Source: Paraburkholderia humisilvae (GTDB taxonomy: Bacteria; Pseudomonadota; Gammaproteobacteria; Burkholderiales; Burkholderiaceae). Taken from it: a stretch of 64,000 nucleotides of DNA. A program made the position numbers and the translations under genes. Positions 59,375 to 64,000 of this stretch are shown piece by piece (position 1 is the first letter of the stretch; each line of letters begins with the position of its first letter). The stretch covers positions 102,908-166,907 of the forward strand of contig NZ_CADIKH010000019.1 in NCBI RefSeq assembly GCF_902859855.1, in the 5' to 3' direction. The notes under the pieces were generated by a model. That model had not been told where the DNA came from and searched no databases. It was given only the letters and a program-made list of their open reading frames with translations.

Positions 59375-60808
59375 ATGGCTTCGAACTCAAACAAAACGGA
59401 GACGGATTTGGCTATCGTCAATTCGGGCGCTCGCCTCGATCGCCTGCCCATTACGTCGTTTCACTGGAAAATCCTGTTCCTGATCGGAGCGGGCGCCTTT
59501 CTCGATGCTTTCGACATCTATCTCGCGAACGGCTCATTGGCCGCGATGGTGAAGACCGGGTTTACCGATCTGCACGTCGGCTCGTTTTTTATCTCGGCGA
59601 CGTTTCTCGGGATGATGATCGGCGCCGGCCTATCCGGCTATCTGGGCGACCGCTTCGGCCGCCGTTATTCGTATCAGGCGAATCTCGCGATTTTCGGGCT
59701 TGCATCGATCGCCGCGACCTTTGCGCCGAATATCGAATGGCTGATTCTGCTGCGCTTGCTGATGGGCATTGGTCTCGGCGCGGAACTGGTCGTCGCGGCC
59801 GGCACACTGAGCGAATTTGTGCCGCCGGGCACACGCGGCCGATGGATCTCGCTACTCGCGCTGATTACAAACTCGGGGCTGCTCGGCGCGACCGCGATCG
59901 GCTACTGGGTGATACCGCATCTGGGCTGGCGCTATATGTTCGCGATTGCGGGCGTCGGCGCGGTGATCGTCTGGGTGCTGCGCCACCGGATGCCGGAGTC
60001 GCCGCGCTGGCTCGAGACGGTCGGGCGCCTCGAAGAGGCGGAAGCGACCGTCGCGGAGATCGAGCGCGAGGTGGCGGCGAAGGTCGGAACACTGCCGCCC
60101 GTCGCGCATGTGTTCAATCATGAAGCGCCGCGCGCGCCGTTTTCCGCGCTGTTCGAGCGCGGTGTGATCGGCCGCACGCTGGTTGCCGCGCTCACCTGTA
60201 TGGCGATCAACATGTCGCTGTATGGCTTTGTGGCGTGGCTGCCGACCTTCTTCGTGAAAGAAGGGCTGACGATCGTCCAGTCGCTCGGGTTTGTGCTGCT
60301 GATGTCGTTCGGTGCGCCGGCGGGTGCGATTGTCGGGTACTTCATCGCGGACCGGCTGGGCCGACGTAACGGGCTCGTGCTGTTTTCGGTGCTGACTGTC
60401 GTGCTCGGTTACGTCTATGTCCAGATGCGCGACCCTGCGGCGATTTCGGTGGTCGGCTTCGCGCTGGTGACGACGATTTACACCGTGTGCACGCTGGGTC
60501 TGTTCGGCTACATTCCCGAGCTGTTTCCAACGACGCACCGGCTGCGCGGGACCGGTGTGGCGGGAACCTGCGGACGCGCGGCGTCGATGTCGACACCGTA
60601 TGTCGCGATCGTGCTGTACACGCATTTCGGTGTGACGGGCGTCGTGTCGATGGTGAGCGCGGTGCTGGTACTGATGAGTCTGGCCATTCTCGCGCTGCGG
60701 ATTGAAACGAGTCAGCAGACGCTGGAAGCCATTGCGCCGGAGATCATACCGGGCGAGGACGCGGCCCGCGCGGTCAATGTGGTGGCGAATCGGTCCACGC
60801 AGGCCTAG
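59375..60808 (+). CDS. MFS transporter, sugar/aromatic-acid type, possible itaconate carrier
   Basis: A 477-residue twelve-helix carrier. The MFS signatures are GDRFGRRYSYQ between helices 2 and 3, LRLLMGIGLGAELVVAAG, and ADRLGRRNGLVLFS between helices 8 and 9. YIPELFPTTHRLRGTGVAG matches the sugar/metabolite:H+ symporter family. As the last gene of the itaconate cluster (139 bases after ccl) it could import a C5-dicarboxylate. A terminator-like hairpin follows at 60814-60866. Confidence 0.9.
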   Translation: MASNSNKTETDLAIVNSGARLDRLPITSFHWKILFLIGAGAFLDAFDIYLANGSLAAMVKTGFTDLHVGSFFISATFLGMMIGAGLSGYLGDRFGRRYSYQANLAIFGLASIAATFAPNIEWLILLRLLMGIGLGAELVVAAGTLSEFVPPGTRGRWISLLALITNSGLLGATAIGYWVIPHLGWRYMFAIAGVGAVIVWVLRHRMPESPRWLETVGRLEEAEATVAEIEREVAAKVGTLPPVAHVFNHEAPRAPFSALFERGVIGRTLVAALTCMAINMSLYGFVAWLPTFFVKEGLTIVQSLGFVLLMSFGAPAGAIVGYFIADRLGRRNGLVLFSVLTVVLGYVYVQMRDPAAISVVGFALVTTIYTVCTLGLFGYIPELFPTTHRLRGTGVAGTCGRAASMSTPYVAIVLYTHFGVTGVVSMVSAVLVLMSLAILALRIETSQQTLEAIAPEIIPGEDAARAVNVVANRSTQA

Positions 60809-60813
60809 CGAGA

Positions 60814-60866
60814 ATGGCACTCCAAAAGTACGGAAGTCCTAAACGACCTTCGGAGTGCGATGCCAT
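60814..60866. terminator. Hairpin ending the itaconate operon
   Basis: ATGGCACTCC (60814-60823) pairs with GGAGTGC (60852-60858) and TGCCAT (60861-60866) after a small bulge; the loop adds a weaker GAAG/CTTC helix. It lies between the MFS stop and the convergent 841-residue gene and may terminate both. Confidence 0.5.
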
Positions 60867-60880
60867 CGTTAGATGAACGG

Positions 60881-63406
60881 TTACCTGTGTCGGCCTGATG
60901 CGGTGTCGAACCGGATCGGATTGTCCATATAGGCATTCAGCTTGTTTCGCGTCCATGGCTCGGGGTTGCCGACCGTCGAGATGATTCCGGTTGTCGAGCC
61001 GCCTCCGAGCAGTACAGAGAAGATGCCGCGCAACGGAAAGTCGGTGTAAGCAGGTTGGCTGATATCGAACGGCTCCGAACGGATGAACATATCTTCGGCG
61101 GTTGCGCCCATATCGGCCTGAAATGACGACGGAAATTGCAGCGCGAGAATCGTCGGATGCACGTTGTGATAGTCGGCGCCGATTGCTGGGTCGCCCAGTA
61201 TGCAACTGCCGCCGGTGCCCCAGTGCTGGCTATCGAAATCCGTGTTCACCGGATCGGCCGTATTCGGTGTGCGGCTCGCCGGAATCTGCCACGGCATCAC
61301 CGGTAGTTTGAGTGCGCGGCTCATGCCCTGGCAGAAATCGAAGTAGCGGCCCCATTCGCGCGGGCCGTAGCAATAGCCGTTCACGTACGCGCGCTGTGTG
61401 AAATCGTCGGCTTCGTAACGGTCGATCGCGAGGAAGTGCGGCTTCCATGTGCCGCTGTACACGGCGAGATTGTCGACATACGCGGCGGTTTGTTGTGCAA
61501 TATCGAGCGGGTCCGCGTCTTCGTAGATCCATTCGGATCTGCCGAGCCCCCACAGGTTGATTTGCCAGCCGAAGACGATGGCGGGCGCCACCGTCTGGAC
61601 AAGCCAGTTGACGGCTGCGACGTACCCCGTCACGTCTTCGGTGATGCTGTCCGGAATGGTCGCTTTGATTGACCAATGCTCCAACGCGGTTTGCAGTGGC
61701 TGGCGCACCGGCATCGCGTAAGTGGCCGGGATGCCGCCTTGCTGGCACGCGCCGATGAAGTCGGGGTTCACGATGATCCCGGCCGGTATCGGATGGGTGC
61801 TGTCGATCGCATCGTTTGCCGTGTTCAGTGTCAGAATCAGATTTGCGAAACTGTGTGCGTGCTGATCGGTGTTGGCCAGGATGCTTTTCGTATCGCCTTG
61901 CGACAGATTGCACGTGTAGGAGATCATCACGGGCAAGACAGACTGTCCGCCCAATTTCGCCTCGACATTGCGAGCAAGGGTGATCGTGCTGGTGGTCGCG
62001 GTGTCGTCAGTGAGGTAGGTGTTGGGGTCACCCGCGCCGTCGTTGCCTGCGTATTTGAATACGGACGTTGCGCGCGCACTGACGAAATCGGCCTGGTTCC
62101 CTGGCGTGAGGTCCGCACAGCCGCCGAAGGACAGATAAGAAGGAAACCCCGGTACGTTCAGGTTGGCTGATGTTTCGATCGACACTTCGAGCGTGGTCGC
62201 GGCGACGCTGTCGACGATGAGTTGAGCCGGGGTGTCGACCTCGTATACCGTGCCGTCGAACAGGAAATCCGGTGCCGACACCGTGTACGTGTCGGGTTTC
62301 ACCGGTATGTCGAAGCGGGTCAGCTGGGTTTCGGCGGTGATCGTCTGCGTATAGTTCATGCTGCTTCCGGATAGCCGTAGCGTGATTTGCTGAGGCAACG
62401 TCGCATCGGCGGTGATATCGATCGGGACAGTGACGAATCCGCTGGAATCGACGGGCGTGCGTTCGACCGTCGAGTTCGTGATGGGGACGGTCTGCAACTG
62501 GTTGGCCAACACCACGTCGACGTCCGTGAAGCGGTAGTCGACGTTGTTGACCGATATATCGCCGATTCTGATCTGTGCATTGCCGCTGGGTGGTAGCAGG
62601 CGCACTTGGGTTGTCGTACCGGTTTTGCTCGAGAATGCCGCGAGTGTTGTCTCGTTCGCTACGTCGACCACCTTGACGTCGAGTGTTTCGCTTTCGAGAC
62701 CAGTTAGTGTGTCAATGACGATATCGATTGCGCTCGACCGTTGCACGGTCCCGAACGACACGTTGACCGGAATCGTTTCACCGGTGCTGACTGTCAACTG
62801 GCCCGGCGAGATCACGAGCGGTGCGCTTACCGTCTGGTCGATGGTGCTGACGTTACCACCCTGAATTGTGTAGTCGCCTTGCGCGAGCGCCTGGTTGACC
62901 GTCGCGCCGTACTCGAGCGTAACTGGCGTGATCTCGCTGCCGCGAAGGAATTGAATAACCGGCGCGACGCTGGATAGCGCGGGGTCGGGTACGGCTGCAC
63001 AGGCGATCGCCGCGGTGCCGTTCACGTCAGGCGAAGCGTCGGCGGCAATGACAAACGAGTTCAGGTAGGAGTCAGGGTCCTTTGTCAGATCGCCGTTTAC
63101 GGCGATTGTGATCTGGTCGTTCGGATCCATCGAATGCGGCTCTGCGAAATCGACTGTCGCTGAAATGGAAAACAGATTGGTGTCGATCTGAACCGACTGA
63201 ACGGTGACTGTGGTTTCCACCCATGATTTGTCAAACGCCAGGTAAATATCTGTGTCGGTGACGGCCGCTGGTGCGTTAAAAGTCATCGCCAGATATTGGT
63301 TGACCTGCACGGAGCTGTCATCTTCGTAGTGAAGATTGGAGACGATCAGCTGGCCGTACCACTGTCCGGCTCCCGATCCGACCACTGCATCGTATTCGAT
63401 TCTCAT
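60881..63406 (-). CDS. Large modular protein of unknown function, possibly carbohydrate-active
   Basis: An 841-residue protein with ATG at 63406 and no classical signal peptide. Residues about 1-140 look like a beta-sandwich (MRIEYDAVVGSGAGQWYGQ, then NLHYEDDSSV) similar in style to secreted carbohydrate-binding modules. Residues 140-450 are Thr/Val-rich beta repeats (PVTLEYGATVNQALAQGDY). The last about 300 residues look like a TIM-barrel hydrolase: AIVFGWQINLWGLGRSEW, AIDRYEADDF, YCYGPREWGRYFDFC and PVMPWQIPASRTP, with several acidic residues that could be catalytic. Base composition is lower in GC than neighbours, hinting at transfer. I do not recognise the full family. Confidence 0.75.
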   Translation of the reverse strand: MRIEYDAVVGSGAGQWYGQLIVSNLHYEDDSSVQVNQYLAMTFNAPAAVTDTDIYLAFDKSWVETTVTVQSVQIDTNLFSISATVDFAEPHSMDPNDQITIAVNGDLTKDPDSYLNSFVIAADASPDVNGTAAIACAAVPDPALSSVAPVIQFLRGSEITPVTLEYGATVNQALAQGDYTIQGGNVSTIDQTVSAPLVISPGQLTVSTGETIPVNVSFGTVQRSSAIDIVIDTLTGLESETLDVKVVDVANETTLAAFSSKTGTTTQVRLLPPSGNAQIRIGDISVNNVDYRFTDVDVVLANQLQTVPITNSTVERTPVDSSGFVTVPIDITADATLPQQITLRLSGSSMNYTQTITAETQLTRFDIPVKPDTYTVSAPDFLFDGTVYEVDTPAQLIVDSVAATTLEVSIETSANLNVPGFPSYLSFGGCADLTPGNQADFVSARATSVFKYAGNDGAGDPNTYLTDDTATTSTITLARNVEAKLGGQSVLPVMISYTCNLSQGDTKSILANTDQHAHSFANLILTLNTANDAIDSTHPIPAGIIVNPDFIGACQQGGIPATYAMPVRQPLQTALEHWSIKATIPDSITEDVTGYVAAVNWLVQTVAPAIVFGWQINLWGLGRSEWIYEDADPLDIAQQTAAYVDNLAVYSGTWKPHFLAIDRYEADDFTQRAYVNGYCYGPREWGRYFDFCQGMSRALKLPVMPWQIPASRTPNTADPVNTDFDSQHWGTGGSCILGDPAIGADYHNVHPTILALQFPSSFQADMGATAEDMFIRSEPFDISQPAYTDFPLRGIFSVLLGGGSTTGIISTVGNPEPWTRNKLNAYMDNPIRFDTASGRHR

Positions 63407-63663
63407 ATTGCCTCCACGAACATCAAACTGAGCACCTTCATCCGTCGGCGCTTTCTGCGCATCCGACAGATATTTAATACATATGGATACCTAAATAAAA
63501 TGTGATCGTGATTCAACTCCATGTCGGCTCAAGTACGAACGAGTATAGGAAAGGAAAAGAGGAAAGATACCGTTGACTTGCGAGATCGATCTGGAAACGT
63601 TTAGAGAGTGTTAACGATGCGTGACGACCGGTGGCTGTAGAGGTTTGTTTGGCGCAGGCACAT
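63407..63663. promoter_or_regulatory. AT-rich promoter region of the large modular gene
   Basis: This 257-base gap is AT-rich near 63470-63510 (TATTTAATACATATGGATAC and AAATAAAATG), the likely promoter for the minus-strand gene starting at 63406. No gene is recognised. Confidence 0.4.
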
Positions 63664-63703
63664 AAAAGCCCCTCAGGCTGGAGTTGTATCCAACCTTCGG
63701 GGC
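63664..63703 (-). terminator. Rho-independent terminator of etfA
   Basis: In minus direction GCCCC-GAAGG-TTGG-loop-CCAG-CCTGA-GGGGC is followed by TTTT (A-run 63664-63667). The outer arms are 63668-63672 and 63699-63703, 24 bases after the etfA stop. Confidence 0.85.
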
Positions 63704-63726
63704 AGGGCTTATGACGATGAGGCGGC

Positions 63727-64000
63727 TTAGACGAGGGCGCTTACCAGGTCGGGTATCGCCGCAAACAGATCGGCTTCAAGCGCGTAATCCGCCACGCTAA
63801 AAATCGGCGCCTCCGGGTCCTTGTTGATCGCGACGATCACCTTCGAGTCTTTCATCCCCGCGAGGTGCTGGATCGCACCGGAGATGCCGACCGCCACATA
63901 CAGTTGCGGCGCGACGATCTTGCCGGTCTGTCCGACCTGATAGTCATTCGGCACATAACCCGCATCGACCGCCGCGCGCGATGCGCCCATGGCCGCACCG
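63727..64000 (-). CDS. etfA: Electron transfer flavoprotein alpha subunit, 5' part outside window
   Basis: Ninety-odd C-terminal residues, open at the right edge. GAAMGASRAAVDAGYVPND, QVGQTGKIVAPQLYVAVGI, SGAIQHLAGMKDSKVIVAI and NKDPEAPIFSVADYALEAD are the FAD-binding domain II of EtfA, practically invariant in the family. EtfAB accept electrons from acyl-CoA dehydrogenases and pass them to ETF-ubiquinone oxidoreductase. The TAA at 63727-63729 is followed by a strong terminator, so etfA ends its operon. Confidence 0.97.
   Translation of the reverse strand, partial: GAAMGASRAAVDAGYVPNDYQVGQTGKIVAPQLYVAVGISGAIQHLAGMKDSKVIVAINKDPEAPIFSVADYALEADLFAAIPDLVSALV

Noticed and set aside
1..64000. CRISPR arrays, insertion sequences, integrase or attachment sites
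   Set aside because: No regularly spaced repeats, transposase-like proteins or integrase motifs were seen.

Overview
The window reads as chromosomal DNA of a high-GC betaproteobacterium of the Burkholderia/Paraburkholderia group. The evidence is strong GC bias at third codon positions, many LysR/TetR/IclR-regulated accessory enzymes, two DUF4148 proteins typical of the group, and protein sequences that resemble Burkholderiaceae families throughout. It is a mosaic of short catabolic and redox units with many regulators, not a core housekeeping region. I saw no rRNA, tRNA, CRISPR array, intact insertion sequence or phage module.

Layout. 0-4 kb: the 3'-truncated SDR gene at the left edge, a divergent LysR gene with a perfect 19-bp palindrome between them, and a decaying stretch with remnants of a luciferase-like monooxygenase and a nitronate monooxygenase around a small secreted peptide gene. 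4-13 kb: a PAP2 phosphatase fused to autotransporter-type repeats, flavin reductase, haloacetate-dehalogenase-like hydrolase, TPR-glycosyltransferase, GNAT, a degraded type VI amidase effector (Tae4) overlapping a small membrane protein gene, GST and L-threonate dehydrogenase. 13-27 kb: an isolated BamA, Tat-exported aldo/keto reductase, 2-hydroxyacid dehydrogenase, half an MFS transporter joined to an amidohydrolase, a TetR/SDR pair with a shared candidate operator, hydrolases and a GlxA-type regulator. 27-31 kb: a complete polar amino-acid ABC transporter operon ending in an IclR regulator. 31-43 kb: PQQ sugar dehydrogenase with a cytochrome c domain, an LPG-synthase-type membrane protein next to a di-iron ferritin-like protein, MFS, TetR, tautomerase, an altered GFA protein, and an OmpR-type two-component system. 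42.5-53 kb: tandem DUF4148 proteins, FAD oxidoreductase, quinone-oxidoreductase-like protein, VirK protein, a frameshifted LysR gene, an intact LysR gene, a YcaQ-type DNA glycosylase and an SDR.

53.7-60.8 kb is the clearest functional unit: an operon for C5-dicarboxylate (itaconate) breakdown. Itaconyl-CoA hydratase (Ich), an acyl-CoA dehydrogenase-like protein, a class III CoA-transferase (Ict), an MmgE/PrpD protein and citramalyl-CoA lyase (Ccl) are tightly packed and followed by an MFS carrier. Itaconate would be imported, activated to itaconyl-CoA, hydrated to citramalyl-CoA and cleaved to acetyl-CoA and pyruvate. The window ends with a large uncharacterised modular protein and the 3' end of etfA with its terminator.

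The most notable non-standard signals are: a cysteine-bearing C-terminal motif (C-V-G-P-V-S-F/Y-C) shared by three small exported proteins that otherwise differ; the Tae4 remnant with its translationally coupled membrane partner; the same TetR half-site in two promoters; several enzymes that lack a canonical catalytic or metal-binding residue; and the large 841-residue orphan protein. Functions given from family resemblance come from reading the sequence only; no database search was run.
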